A DNA stretch of 13,343 nt from a bacterium MnTg04 (GCA_008975185.1 BFAU01000047.1:1-13343); one strand, 5' to 3'; counted from the stretch's first letter, positions 1 through 8,683 are shown. The notes: a model not told the origin generated them from the letters alone. A program made the numbers and translations.

Positions 1-93
1 AAACCCCGGTTTTTGGAGGCTCATTGAGACCTGAGTCACACCTATTTCAAGGACTGAGGGCATACAATCGGGCGGTCAGAACAGGGAAAGATT

Positions 94-615
94 ATGCAAA
101 GCGACGCCGAAACCGGTCCGACTACGCTAACGGGAGAGCGGAACTTGGGCGTAGCCGTGGACATTTCGGCAACCGGCGCGGCCCGGGAAATGATCGACAG
201 GCGACGATTTACTTTCAAGACCATCCTTTATGGCCTCTTCAAACCACGGCGCCGCGGCCCGCGCAGAGGCGAAGACAGCGACAGCTATCACGCCGATTTC
301 TTGGACCGTGCGCTGATGTTTCCCGCAGTGGGCACGGTCCTGCTCAGCGCGATCGACGCGATGCTGACGCTGATCGCGATCGGCAATGGCCTGGCAACCG
401 AGGCAAACGCCGCCATGGCCACGTTGATGGAGAACGGCAGCGCAAGCTTCGCCGGCTGGAAGCTTTTCGGCACCATCGTAGGCGTTGTCCTGCTGATATC
501 CATGGCGAATATGCGGGTATTGGCTGGCCTCAGGGCAAAAACCATTCTGTATTTCCTGTTCGTTGGCTATTCACTGCTGATCACGTTCCAGTTGCTGAGC
601 ATCTACACCGCTTGA
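94..615 (+). CDS. DUF5658-type small integral membrane protein, 173 aa
   Basis: The first 70 residues are hydrophilic and basic, with an Arg-rich patch near 51-58. Three hydrophobic segments follow, at about 74-98, 122-142 and 150-170. Between the first two is the pattern D88-x3-T92 with E103-x-N105, which is characteristic of DUF5658 membrane proteins. The molecular function of that family is not established. The ATG at 94 is preceded by an AGGGA ribosome-binding site about 6 nt upstream. A TACAAT hexamer at 63-68 could be its -10 element, but no convincing -35 is visible. The gene is followed by a 107-nt gap and then the M48 protease on the same strand, so co-transcription is possible but unproven. 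I see the DUF5658 signature; any role in the membrane is inference. Confidence 0.8.
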   Translation: MQSDAETGPTTLTGERNLGVAVDISATGAAREMIDRRRFTFKTILYGLFKPRRRGPRRGEDSDSYHADFLDRALMFPAVGTVLLSAIDAMLTLIAIGNGLATEANAAMATLMENGSASFAGWKLFGTIVGVVLLISMANMRVLAGLRAKTILYFLFVGYSLLITFQLLSIYTA

Positions 616-722
616 AAAACACTCGGTTTACCCGTTTTTGCGCACTGCAAAATGACCCACCACACCATTTCCAATACTCTCTCCCGAGCCTGACTCAAAC
701 CATTAAGAAGCAGGGGATCACC

Positions 723-2045
<1,323 letters not shown>

Positions 2046-2211
2046 TCGCCCGCCAGAAAGCACTACAAAAACACGAATCATGCGTCGGCTGCTGAACAGC
2101 AGGTGACCGGAAAAGTGAACCCAAGAAAGTGTTTTTACACCGCTGAGTTTCGTTTTGTTTTTCGGCGTTGTATTGGCCCAGCCAAACCAACCGTGATTCC
2201 GCTCGGCTAAA

Positions 2212-3291
2212 TCAGCTATCGCGGTAATCGTCACCGTAGTATTTGCTCGTGATGCGCGTATGAAAATCCTCGGCCCTAATCGGCTCGTATCGAGGTTCGC
2301 CGAGCCCCGGCAACACATCAAGGATTTCGTCCTCCCAGACATAAACAGCCATCGGTAAGGAAACTCTTGGCTTGGTCATTACACTGCGGTCTTGCGGCTG
2401 ACTCACACGGTGGGTCGTCGATGGCAACCGGTCATTGCTGATTCGTTGCATATAGTCGCCGGTATTGAGAATAATACTGCCCGGTGGCGCATCGAGTTTT
2501 ATCCATTTCATGTTACGGCGATTCAAAACCTGCAACCCTTCCTGGTTTGGCGCCGGCAGAAAGGTGAACAGGTCAACATCTTCATGGCCCAACATCCGCC
2601 CGCCACCGGCTGTCCCACCCGCTTCCGCCACCGCCGGGTAATAGTTGAGCCTGAATCCAAAATTGGTTTTGTGAAGTTTCCGGTCATAGATATGAGGGTC
2701 ACAGCCGAGATAGGAAAGAATTGCCTGCATGACCGGCAAGATCAGCTTTTCATGCGCCACAACCAGACGACGAAACTCGGGTTCGAATTCCGGGCGTGGC
2801 CAGAAATCGCTCTCCCGGTAATCAGCCTTGCCATTCAGATCGAAAGCACGCCGGCAAAACACCCAGCCTTCAACAAGGTCGGGATGGATGATGGTCGTTT
2901 CCTTTACCGGGAAATACCCCTGGTTCACCGAGCCCTGCCGGTGGGCAATGTAAGGCTTTCTTTCGGATGCGGGAATAGTTTCAAAAAATTCGACGGTTTT
3001 TTGCGTTAAATGTTCGTACAAGTCCGGGTCCACGCCATGCCCAGTCAGAATGGCAAAGCCAATGCTTTCCATCGCGGCGCCCAGTTGTTGCGAAAATTTC
3101 CGCCGGCTCTTTTGATTGCCTGACAGCCACAAAGACATATCGCAGGTCTGAATCTCGAACTCTGCATCGAACTGCTCACCAGCGCCCTGCTCGGACAGGT
3201 AATAGGATTGCTCCTTGCGAACCTGTTCGTACTGGCGGAACTCCTGGTTTTTCGCCAGCACACCCGTTTCCTGTTTTCGCTTGTCGCCCAT
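2212..3291 (-). CDS. 2-oxoglutarate/Fe(II)-dependent oxygenase, isopenicillin N synthase-like, 359 aa
   Basis: This is a soluble non-haem iron oxygenase of the IPNS/DIOX type. An N-terminal DIOX_N-like region (about 45-160) contains the typical G-F-A-I-L-T-G-H-G-V stretch. The double-stranded beta-helix core has R-L-N-Y-Y-P (214-219), the iron triad H236-x-D238 and H294, and the R309-x-S311 pair that binds the 2-oxoglutarate carboxylate. All catalytic residues are present. The ATG at 3291 has a GGAAG ribosome-binding site about 5 nt upstream. The frame stays open to a TTG at 3390, but nothing there resembles a ribosome-binding site. It is the last gene of the five-gene minus-strand operon, 114 nt after the VTT gene. 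Families of this type hydroxylate, desaturate or cyclise small molecules. In this setting a lipid or amino-lipid substrate is a reasonable inference, but the sequence does not show the substrate. Confidence 0.9.
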   Translation of the reverse strand: MGDKRKQETGVLAKNQEFRQYEQVRKEQSYYLSEQGAGEQFDAEFEIQTCDMSLWLSGNQKSRRKFSQQLGAAMESIGFAILTGHGVDPDLYEHLTQKTVEFFETIPASERKPYIAHRQGSVNQGYFPVKETTIIHPDLVEGWVFCRRAFDLNGKADYRESDFWPRPEFEPEFRRLVVAHEKLILPVMQAILSYLGCDPHIYDRKLHKTNFGFRLNYYPAVAEAGGTAGGGRMLGHEDVDLFTFLPAPNQEGLQVLNRRNMKWIKLDAPPGSIILNTGDYMQRISNDRLPSTTHRVSQPQDRSVMTKPRVSLPMAVYVWEDEILDVLPGLGEPRYEPIRAEDFHTRITSKYYGDDYRDS

Positions 3292-3405
3292 CAGACTTCC
3301 GTACCGATAATCAGTGATAAAAAGGCAATTACCCGGCGCCACGACAAGTGCCAGTGGAATCGCCCGGCGCAGCCAGAATAAACTGGCCAAGGAAAACAGG
3401 CCGGC

Positions 3406-3957
3406 CTACATCGAAACCAACTTGGCGCCGATCAGCGCATAGATCAGCGAACCCGGCAAATACCCCAGCAGCAAACTCGCAACGTGAATCCGCAAAGGTA
3501 CATGATGCGACCCGGCTATCAGGTCCGCGAGCGAGCCACCTGCCCACGGCACCCAGCGAAGCAATGTCAGGAACAGGAGGTTATCGGCCTGGTAACTCCT
3601 CAACCAGACAGGCAATACCTGTATGCGTGTGCTGATATCCCATTCGTGATCACCCCGTTGCCAGATACGGTACATGATGAGGCCGGTCACCATGCTTGAA
3701 ACCAGGTTGATCAGGGTCGCGACCAGGACGGAAAACAAGGCGCCATTGACGACTGACAATACGATCGCGCCGAACGGCGTGACGTTGGTCAGTGTTTTGA
3801 GCAGCGCAGAGGCCACCGGCGCCCACACACCCCATTGGGAAACAGCTTGCCGGGCACCCTCGATTTCGACCCAGTGGTTGGCGGCAAGCGACAACAGGAT
3901 CATGGTTGCCAGCATCCAGACGAAAGGAGAAAGGATTGCGCGTTTAATCCTGTCCAT
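3406..3957 (-). CDS. VTT-domain (SNARE-associated/DedA/TVP38-like) membrane protein, 183 aa
   Basis: This is an integral membrane protein with a short basic N-terminus and a first transmembrane segment at 11-27. A VTT-type core covers about 45-180. The T-P-F-G-A stretch and hydrophobic run (60-96) match the first re-entrant half. The L-R-W-V-P-W-A-G-G-S-L-A-D-L-I-A-G segment (133-149), followed by L-G-Y-L-P-G-S (164-170) and a final glycine-containing helix, matches the second half. DedA/VTT proteins act in lipid translocation, for example of undecaprenyl phosphate or phosphatidylethanolamine in bacteria and as scramblases in eukaryotes. The gene starts 12 nt after the lipid kinase stop, so it is almost certainly co-transcribed with it. 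I see no strong ribosome-binding site and translational coupling is likely. A role in moving the operon's lipid product is inference. Confidence 0.8.
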   Translation of the reverse strand: MDRIKRAILSPFVWMLATMILLSLAANHWVEIEGARQAVSQWGVWAPVASALLKTLTNVTPFGAIVLSVVNGALFSVLVATLINLVSSMVTGLIMYRIWQRGDHEWDISTRIQVLPVWLRSYQADNLLFLTLLRWVPWAGGSLADLIAGSHHVPLRIHVASLLLGYLPGSLIYALIGAKLVSM

Positions 3958-3969
3958 CAGCGCACGCTA

Positions 3970-4932
3970 TCAGAAAACGCTGTGTACGCGAATGGCGGCG
4001 GGAACGCAATCTATGGTGATGATTTTTGCTTCACTCTGATAAACCTCACCGTCAAGTTCGTATCGCGGCGGAGACTCGAATCCGATGCTAACTGATTTGA
4101 CGGCCTTCATCTGGATCTTCTCTCCGTCCTTGTGCCTGCCGGCGCCGACATCCGAAAATATTCTCATCCGGCCAAATGGACTGGCATCGTTGATCGAAAC
4201 CAGGTCCAGATAGCCGTCGGTCAGGCTCGAATCGGGCGCAATATCGAATGAACCGCCAAAATAGCGGCCGTTTGCAACGACCAGCATCAGCCGTCTGCCG
4301 CTGTCAGACCTCAATTCATCACAGTCGATGGTCATTTCCACGCCGGGAAACCGGAACAACTGGCGCACGGCACAGTATTGATAAAGCAGATCGCCCTTCA
4401 AGCGGGTAAATCCTGACGCATCGTCGATAACCGCTATGTCGAAACCACAACCGAAGACGTTCAGGAAATGGCGGCCGTCTACCCGGCCGACATCGATGAA
4501 CCGCGTGTCGGGGGAGCAAAGGGCGGCAACGGCCTTGTCCGGATGGCGGTACACGATGCCGAGGCTCTTTCCGAAATCGCAACCGGTACCGGCAGGCAGC
4601 AAACCCAGGCTGACATCGGTGCGCCCACTGTTGATTATCTCATTGGCAACGAGCGACCAGGTTCCATCGCCACCCACTGCGACGATGCGCTGGTAATCGC
4701 TGTCCAGCGCCTGCCTCGTCAGACGCTCAAGATCGCCCGGCTCCTTGCTGACTTCATAATCGAATTCGCCCAGCGCAACCGAAAGCAGCTTGAGATACCT
4801 GGCCTTGCGGCGCACCCCGCGGCCGCGGCCCGCAGCCGGGTTGAACAGGACAAAGTATCGCGGTGTCGACAAAGCGGTCGGGCTTAGAGAGTTTCCAGTT
4901 TTTCGAAAAGCTGGCGGCCGCGCTTCATCCAT
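3970..4932 (-). CDS. diacylglycerol/sphingosine kinase-family lipid kinase (YegS/DgkB-like), up to 320 aa
   Basis: This is an ATP-dependent lipid kinase of the DAGK catalytic family. Residues 27-37 carry the F-V-L-F-N-P-A-A-G-R-G nucleotide-loop motif, 86-91 carry V-G-G-D-G-T, and 113-120 carry P-A-G-T-G-C-D-F. The usual Asn of the G-T-x-N-D motif is Cys118 here, a variation in an otherwise intact active site. Near the C-terminus a D-G-E motif sits in a beta-rich domain, as in YegS. The protein phosphorylates a lipid hydroxyl (diacylglycerol, ceramide, sphingoid base or similar); the sequence does not decide which. The ATG at 4932 lies 49 nt inside the preceding gene and has no clear ribosome-binding site. 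A TTG about 60 nt downstream, just after the upstream gene's stop, is a possible alternative start. The overlap with the decarboxylase-like gene points to translational coupling. Confidence 0.88.
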   Translation of the reverse strand: MDEARPPAFRKTGNSLSPTALSTPRYFVLFNPAAGRGRGVRRKARYLKLLSVALGEFDYEVSKEPGDLERLTRQALDSDYQRIVAVGGDGTWSLVANEIINSGRTDVSLGLLPAGTGCDFGKSLGIVYRHPDKAVAALCSPDTRFIDVGRVDGRHFLNVFGCGFDIAVIDDASGFTRLKGDLLYQYCAVRQLFRFPGVEMTIDCDELRSDSGRRLMLVVANGRYFGGSFDIAPDSSLTDGYLDLVSINDASPFGRMRIFSDVGAGRHKDGEKIQMKAVKSVSIGFESPPRYELDGEVYQSEAKIITIDCVPAAIRVHSVF

Positions 4933-5546
4933 AATTCACGAAACGGATAGTCGGTAATCTCGGCCGGGTCCAGCCCCGCACACATGGGATGATCGTGCAA
5001 AGTCAGCGAGCCCCGCTCTTCTTCATGCTCGCAAAAATTGCCCTGCATGTGGATATCCACCTTGTAACGGCCGGAATCGTCTTTCATGTTGCACTGGTAA
5101 AGATGATTGACGTCCTCCCACTGATGCTCGGTGACCGTAAAATCGACTATGGGTGCATCCCCTTCCCTGACAGTCACCGCCAAGGAACCGTTTTTCTCGG
5201 AGAAATCGATCGCGATATCCATCGTGTGATGCGGCAAGTGCCAGCGTTCGAGAGCGTGCACCCGCGATTCCGCCGTACTGGTTGCCAGGACAAACGGGTA
5301 AAAAGCCGATTTCGGAAACTCACCGCTTGGACGAACCAGCGGCGGAACGATAATGGACATGACTACTTCCTGGTATGCCCCGATCATGCTTTCAGTGAAG
5401 TCAAATGCCGTGACTGCGAAAATTGACGAGCCATGATGTGATTCCAGCGTCTGCAACGGCTTGGGCAACAACGGCATCGCCATTTCCGTCGGTATTTCAA
5501 AAAAAGCGCTGGCCGTCTGACTAAACTCGTACTTGGTCAACGACAT
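4884..5546 (-). CDS. acetoacetate decarboxylase-like protein, probably non-canonical active site, 220 aa
   Basis: The overall pattern matches the acetoacetate decarboxylase (ADC) fold. There is an A-Y-Q-E-V-V-M-S-I-I-V-P strand (57-68), a short charged turn, and then a segment at 99-107 (L-E-R-W-H-L-P-H-H). That segment lines up with the ADC hallmark R-E-x-x-G-F-P-K-K. In this alignment both lysines, including the Schiff-base lysine, are histidines (H106, H107), so ordinary decarboxylation through a lysine Schiff base is unlikely. It may bind or act on a beta-keto product differently. A role on the alpha-oxoamine synthase product is attractive but unproven. The ATG at 5546 overlaps the end of the upstream synthase gene by 10 nt, with AAGG about 10 nt upstream, so translation is probably coupled. 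The family assignment was made by eye and is less certain than for the neighbours. Confidence 0.68.
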   Translation of the reverse strand: MSLTKYEFSQTASAFFEIPTEMAMPLLPKPLQTLESHHGSSIFAVTAFDFTESMIGAYQEVVMSIIVPPLVRPSGEFPKSAFYPFVLATSTAESRVHALERWHLPHHTMDIAIDFSEKNGSLAVTVREGDAPIVDFTVTEHQWEDVNHLYQCNMKDDSGRYKVDIHMQGNFCEHEEERGSLTLHDHPMCAGLDPAEITDYPFRELWMKRGRQLFEKLETL

Positions 5547-6841
5547 AGCCCGTGCCTTTGCATGACGTTGATCAAAATATCGCAGCCCCGCTCGAGCTGC
5601 TCATTGGTGTGTCCTGCGCTGATTGAAATACGGAAGCGAGACCGATGCTTTCCGACCGCGGGAAATCTGACCGGATTCAGGTAAACGCCTTCGTGAATCA
5701 GTTGCTCGGCATATGAAAATATATGCTTGTCATCGCGGATCATCACAGGAATCACCTGTGACTCGGAGTCGCCGATATCCACGCCTGCCTCCCGCAGCTT
5801 GTTTTGCGCGAAATGCACGTTTTCCCACAAACGCTTTCTGAGTTCAGGTTCGTCGATGGCTATGTCCAGGGCCTTGCTGATGCCCGCGGTCACTCCCGGC
5901 GGGAGGGCGCAGGAGAATACCCGGGACCTGGCGAAGGCTCTCAGATAATTGGTGAGTTTGAACGAGCCCGCGACGAACCCGCCGATGCCACCCAGGCTCT
6001 TTGAGAACGTGCCCATATGGATATCGATCTCGTCCTCGAGACCGAAGTGCTCGGCGACGCCACGCCCGTTTTCGCCAAAAATAAATGCGGAATGCGCTTC
6101 ATCGATCATGATCCTGGCATCGTAACGCTTGCAAAGGTCAACGATTTCCGGCAAGACCGGCAAATCACCATCCATCGAGTAGACGCCTTCAACGACAACC
6201 AGTTTCTTGCCGGTCGCGCGTTTCAGTTTCTTTTCCAGGTCGTCGATCTTGTTATGCCGAAAAAAACTGACCCTGGCCTTCGACAGGATGATCCCGTCAA
6301 CGACGCTGGCATGCGAATACTGATCCGTGATTACCGTATCGCCCGGACGCATCAATCCGGAAATAACTCCGAGGTTGACGCTATAGCCGGTAGAAAAAAG
6401 CAGCGCGGTTTCTTTCCTTTTGAATTTTGCCAGCTTCTCCGCCAACTCCTCGTGCAACTCCATCGTGCCACTGAGAACCGGTGAGCCCGATGCGCCCAGC
6501 CCGTATTTCCGGGTCGCTTCGACAGCGGCCTCGATCACCTCCGGCCGGTAAGACAGGCCGAGGTAGTTGTAGGAAGAAAAGTTGACCAGATTTTTGAGGA
6601 CCTCGTTGCCCAGCGTCTCGCGGATATCGACAGTTGGCAGCGGCGCGGTCTGCATCGGCAGGCCAAACTGGTAATAGCCGGCGCCATATGCTCTCGTCCC
6701 CCACCATTCATCCATCGGATCAAGCATGCAAAACGCATCGTCACTCGATCCCGAATAGAAATTGCTGTGATCAAAGTCATCGAAACCGTGGGCGGCCGCT
6801 GTCGCCGATAATTCCTTAACTTTCTTCTTTGGTGATTCCAT
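5537..6841 (-). CDS. alpha-oxoamine synthase (serine palmitoyltransferase/BioF/KBL-like PLP enzyme), 434 aa
   Basis: This is a fold-type I PLP enzyme of the alpha-oxoamine synthase family, which condenses an amino acid with an acyl thioester and releases CO2. Residues 88-96 (N-F-S-S-Y-N-Y-L-G) are the family's N-terminal signature. H177 in Y-S-H-A-S is the PLP-stacking histidine, D247-E-A-H250 holds the cofactor aspartate, and K281 in G-T-F-S-K-S-L-G-G is the Schiff-base lysine. R404 lies in the R-F-R-I-S-I-S-A-G-H-T region that contacts the substrate carboxylate. The catalytic core is complete. An N-terminal extension of about 45-60 residues makes it longer than typical BioF or KBL. The N-Y-L-G and G-T-F-S-K-S motifs look more like serine palmitoyltransferase than BioF, and no other biotin genes are nearby. 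The ATG at 6841 has GGGGA about 10 nt upstream. It is the first gene of the operon. SPT-like, cysteate-acyl-transferase-like or CqsA-like activity are all open. Confidence 0.9.
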   Translation of the reverse strand: MESPKKKVKELSATAAAHGFDDFDHSNFYSGSSDDAFCMLDPMDEWWGTRAYGAGYYQFGLPMQTAPLPTVDIRETLGNEVLKNLVNFSSYNYLGLSYRPEVIEAAVEATRKYGLGASGSPVLSGTMELHEELAEKLAKFKRKETALLFSTGYSVNLGVISGLMRPGDTVITDQYSHASVVDGIILSKARVSFFRHNKIDDLEKKLKRATGKKLVVVEGVYSMDGDLPVLPEIVDLCKRYDARIMIDEAHSAFIFGENGRGVAEHFGLEDEIDIHMGTFSKSLGGIGGFVAGSFKLTNYLRAFARSRVFSCALPPGVTAGISKALDIAIDEPELRKRLWENVHFAQNKLREAGVDIGDSESQVIPVMIRDDKHIFSYAEQLIHEGVYLNPVRFPAVGKHRSRFRISISAGHTNEQLERGCDILINVMQRHGLCR

Positions 6842-6878
6842 AGTGTTTGTGTTTCCCCGGCCAAAAAACCACGGGCGG

Positions 6879-6908
6879 TTGACCTCGCCATGACTGCTGG
6901 CCTATTTT
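6879..6908 (+). promoter_or_regulatory. candidate sigma-70 promoter for the plsC-like/Tam41-like pair
   Basis: TTGACC (6879-6884, five of six bases matching TTGACA) is followed after 18 nt by TATTTT (6903-6908, four of six bases matching TATAAT). A start site would fall near 6915, downstream of the ATG at 6890 and upstream of the ATG at 6941, which favours the latter as the real translation start. A small dyad (CAGTT at 6911-6915, AACTG at 6920-6924) lies at the predicted start site and could be an operator half-site pair. The match is moderate and was judged by eye. Confidence 0.3.
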
Positions 6909-6940
6909 CTCAGTTCCCTAACTGCAAACACGACCCAACC

Positions 6941-7714
6941 ATGATCAAAACCAGTCTTGATTATTTACGCGGTGGCACTTGTCTTTTTGCTATCGGCTTG
7001 CTGCTGATCATCGGTGACCCCATTCAACGCCTTTTGTTCGCGCTGCTCCCTCTGTCCGGCCGGCACAGTCTGCATTTGCAGGCTTCCTGGTTTCGACTCT
7101 GGGCCAACATTATGCTCCAGACGATCCGAATAATCTGTGGCGTGAGATTCAGGCCCTTGCCATCCGTCCCCGGCGGCTCCGGCACTCTGCTCCTCGTGAA
7201 CCATCAGTCGATACTGGATATCCCCTACGTGGCCGCCTGTCTAAGCGAAAATTATCCTCTTTTTGTAACCCGCCGCCGGTATGCCAGGGGCATACCGCTG
7301 GTGTCCAATATGCTCCGATTGTACAAATTTCCGCTGGTCGATCCCGCTCGGTTTTCCGTATCCCAGCTCAACGCCCTGGCCGAAACCGCTGCCACTACCC
7401 GCTACCCTGTGGCGATTTTCCCGGAGGGCTCGCGCACAAGAGACGGAGAGATCCGCAGGTTCAGAACCGCGGGTGTCAACGCCATTCTTTCATCCCGGCC
7501 CTGGTCCGTCCACCTGGTCATCGTGGATGGCCTTTGGAAGTGCGCGACTTTACCGGATTTTGTCAGGAAAATCAGTCAAATCAGGCCAAAATCAGTGATT
7601 ATTGGCCCTTTCCCTTTTGACCCGGAAACGGACGATCCAGAGTCGTTTATGGCCGGTATGCGTGAGAAAATGCTGTCCGGTCTCGCGCAGTTACGCGAAG
7701 ATTCGGACGCTTGA
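6941..7714 (+). CDS. PlsC-family lysophospholipid acyltransferase (1-acyl-sn-glycerol-3-phosphate acyltransferase-like), 257 aa
   Basis: This is an acyltransferase of the PlsC/LPLAT family, membrane-associated through hydrophobic N-terminal segments (about 12-38 and 55-68). The catalytic motif N-H88-Q-S-I-L-D93 (NHx4D) and the acceptor-binding F-P-E-G-S-R-T motif (160-166) are both intact. It most likely acylates lysophosphatidate or a related lysolipid to give phosphatidate. An in-frame ATG at 6890 would add 17 residues. I prefer 6941 because a candidate promoter lies between the two and M-I-K-T-S-L-D-Y is a more natural start, but neither has a good ribosome-binding site. The stop overlaps the start of the Tam41-like gene (shared TTGA), so the two are a coupled pair. 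The pair is divergent from the alpha-oxoamine synthase operon, with a gap of about 100 nt. Confidence 0.9.
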   Translation: MIKTSLDYLRGGTCLFAIGLLLIIGDPIQRLLFALLPLSGRHSLHLQASWFRLWANIMLQTIRIICGVRFRPLPSVPGGSGTLLLVNHQSILDIPYVAACLSENYPLFVTRRRYARGIPLVSNMLRLYKFPLVDPARFSVSQLNALAETAATTRYPVAIFPEGSRTRDGEIRRFRTAGVNAILSSRPWSVHLVIVDGLWKCATLPDFVRKISQIRPKSVIIGPFPFDPETDDPESFMAGMREKMLSGLAQLREDSDA

Positions 7715-8634
7715 ACGAGCACGCACACAAACCGGATACCTTGACGGAACTGGCTGACAGGGCCGGCGGCAACCTGCGGGCGGTGGTTTTCTTCGGCTCC
7801 CACCTCGTGAACTCGGCACCGGGCCGGCATAGCGCCGCCGACTGGGTTGTCATCGTTGACGACTACCGCGCGTTTTATCGCGAATTCAGCGCATGGTTCG
7901 GCTACCCGGCCGGCCTGGTCGCCGGGCTGAACCGGCTGTTGCCACCCAATGTTATCCATATTCCGGCAGCGGGCGGGGCTGGCATCAAGGCAGCGATCAT
8001 CAGCGAAAAGGATTTCGCACGAGCGATGGGTGCGCGCGCCAAAGACCACTTCTGCAAAGGGCGCCTGGTTCAGAAAGTGGAAATCATCTATGCGCGCGAC
8101 GACGAGATCCGCGAACGGGTTAACGAGCGGCTGCTGGATGCGCGCATGGGCACGCTGGACTGGGTGCCGCTTTATGCGGATGAAAAATTTACCGTTGAGT
8201 CTTACTGCCTGGCGATGATGCGAACATCGTATGGCGCCGAAATTCGCCCCGAATCGAGCGGTCGAGTGCTGGAAGTCATCGCCCAGCAACAGGCTTCGCT
8301 GATCGAATCGTTTCAGCCGGTACTGGACGCCGGCATTGAACGAGGCGTACTGACCCGGGATGAACAAGAATACCGCCTTAGCCAGCCGCCAGGAGAAGCG
8401 CAAAAGTGGCGCTGGCGGTGGTATTTCCGCAAGTCGAAAATTCGCGCGACGCTACGCTGGCTCAAGTACGTCATGACTTTCGCCGGCTGGCCAGACTACA
8501 TAGTCCGCAAACTGGAGCGCCGCTCCGGCATCAAGGTCGAACTGACCGATGCCGAAAGGCGCTGGCCATTGGTGCTGATGTGGCCCAAGATCATCAGGAA
8601 TTTCATACGCCTGCAGCGAAGCAGGAAATCCTGA
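7711..8634 (+). CDS. Tam41/Mmp37-like phosphatidate cytidylyltransferase family protein, 307 aa
   Basis: The protein follows the Tam41 pattern throughout. A nucleotidyltransferase motif reads V-F-F-G-S30 followed by S-A-A-D44-W-V-V-I-V-D-D (41-51). It is followed by I-K-A-A-I-I-S (92-98), then C-K-G-R-L-V-Q-K-V-E-I-I (115-126), matching the Tam41 A-G-R-L-Q-K-P-V block. A helical part follows with Y-A-D-E-K-F-T-V-E (155-163) and R-T-S-Y-G-A-E-I-R (171-179), where Tam41 has its F-S-E-E-D and S-Y-S-G-D-F-R-M motifs. The C-terminal 65 residues are basic and Trp-rich and may be membrane-associated. Tam41 makes CDP-diacylglycerol from phosphatidate and CTP in mitochondria and is unrelated to the usual bacterial CdsA. 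The upstream PlsC would make the substrate. The start is TTG, sharing TTGA with the plsC stop; a second in-frame TTG lies at 7741. The alignment was from memory, so the family call is good but not certain. Confidence 0.78.
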   Translation: MNEHAHKPDTLTELADRAGGNLRAVVFFGSHLVNSAPGRHSAADWVVIVDDYRAFYREFSAWFGYPAGLVAGLNRLLPPNVIHIPAAGGAGIKAAIISEKDFARAMGARAKDHFCKGRLVQKVEIIYARDDEIRERVNERLLDARMGTLDWVPLYADEKFTVESYCLAMMRTSYGAEIRPESSGRVLEVIAQQQASLIESFQPVLDAGIERGVLTRDEQEYRLSQPPGEAQKWRWRWYFRKSKIRATLRWLKYVMTFAGWPDYIVRKLERRSGIKVELTDAERRWPLVLMWPKIIRNFIRLQRSRKS

Positions 8635-8683
8635 TGACGAAGTCGATCCCGGATACCTGGTCCTGGCGTCTGGATCGCTCCAT

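Noticed and set aside
1..16. Partial AAACC/GGTTT dyad followed by T at the left edge, possibly the end of an upstream terminator.
   Set aside because: The loop would be 2 nt and the rest of any structure lies outside the window, so it cannot be judged.
636..652. TTTTGC and GCAAAA inverted repeat between the DUF5658 and M48 genes, considered as a terminator.
   Set aside because: The stem is A/T-rich, only 6 bp and has no T tract behind it.
2090..2105. CTGCT-GAAC-AGCAG hairpin between the convergent M48 and oxygenase genes, considered as a bidirectional terminator.
   Set aside because: No T run on either strand after the stem. Termination must occur in this gap but no intrinsic site is convincing.
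3292..3390. An in-frame N-terminal extension of the 2OG oxygenase from a TTG at 3390, resembling a hydrophobic leader.
   Set aside because: The TTG has no ribosome-binding site, whereas the ATG at 3291 has GGAAG at good spacing. Enzymes of this family are cytosolic.
7576..8403. A 275-codon minus-strand open frame opposite the acyltransferase and Tam41-like genes.
   Set aside because: The plus strand has motif-bearing, coupled genes, and the minus-strand translation shows no domain.
8644..8677. CGATCC and GGATCG arms between the convergent Tam41-like and class V genes, considered as a terminator.
   Set aside because: The loop is 22 nt and there is no T tract on either strand.
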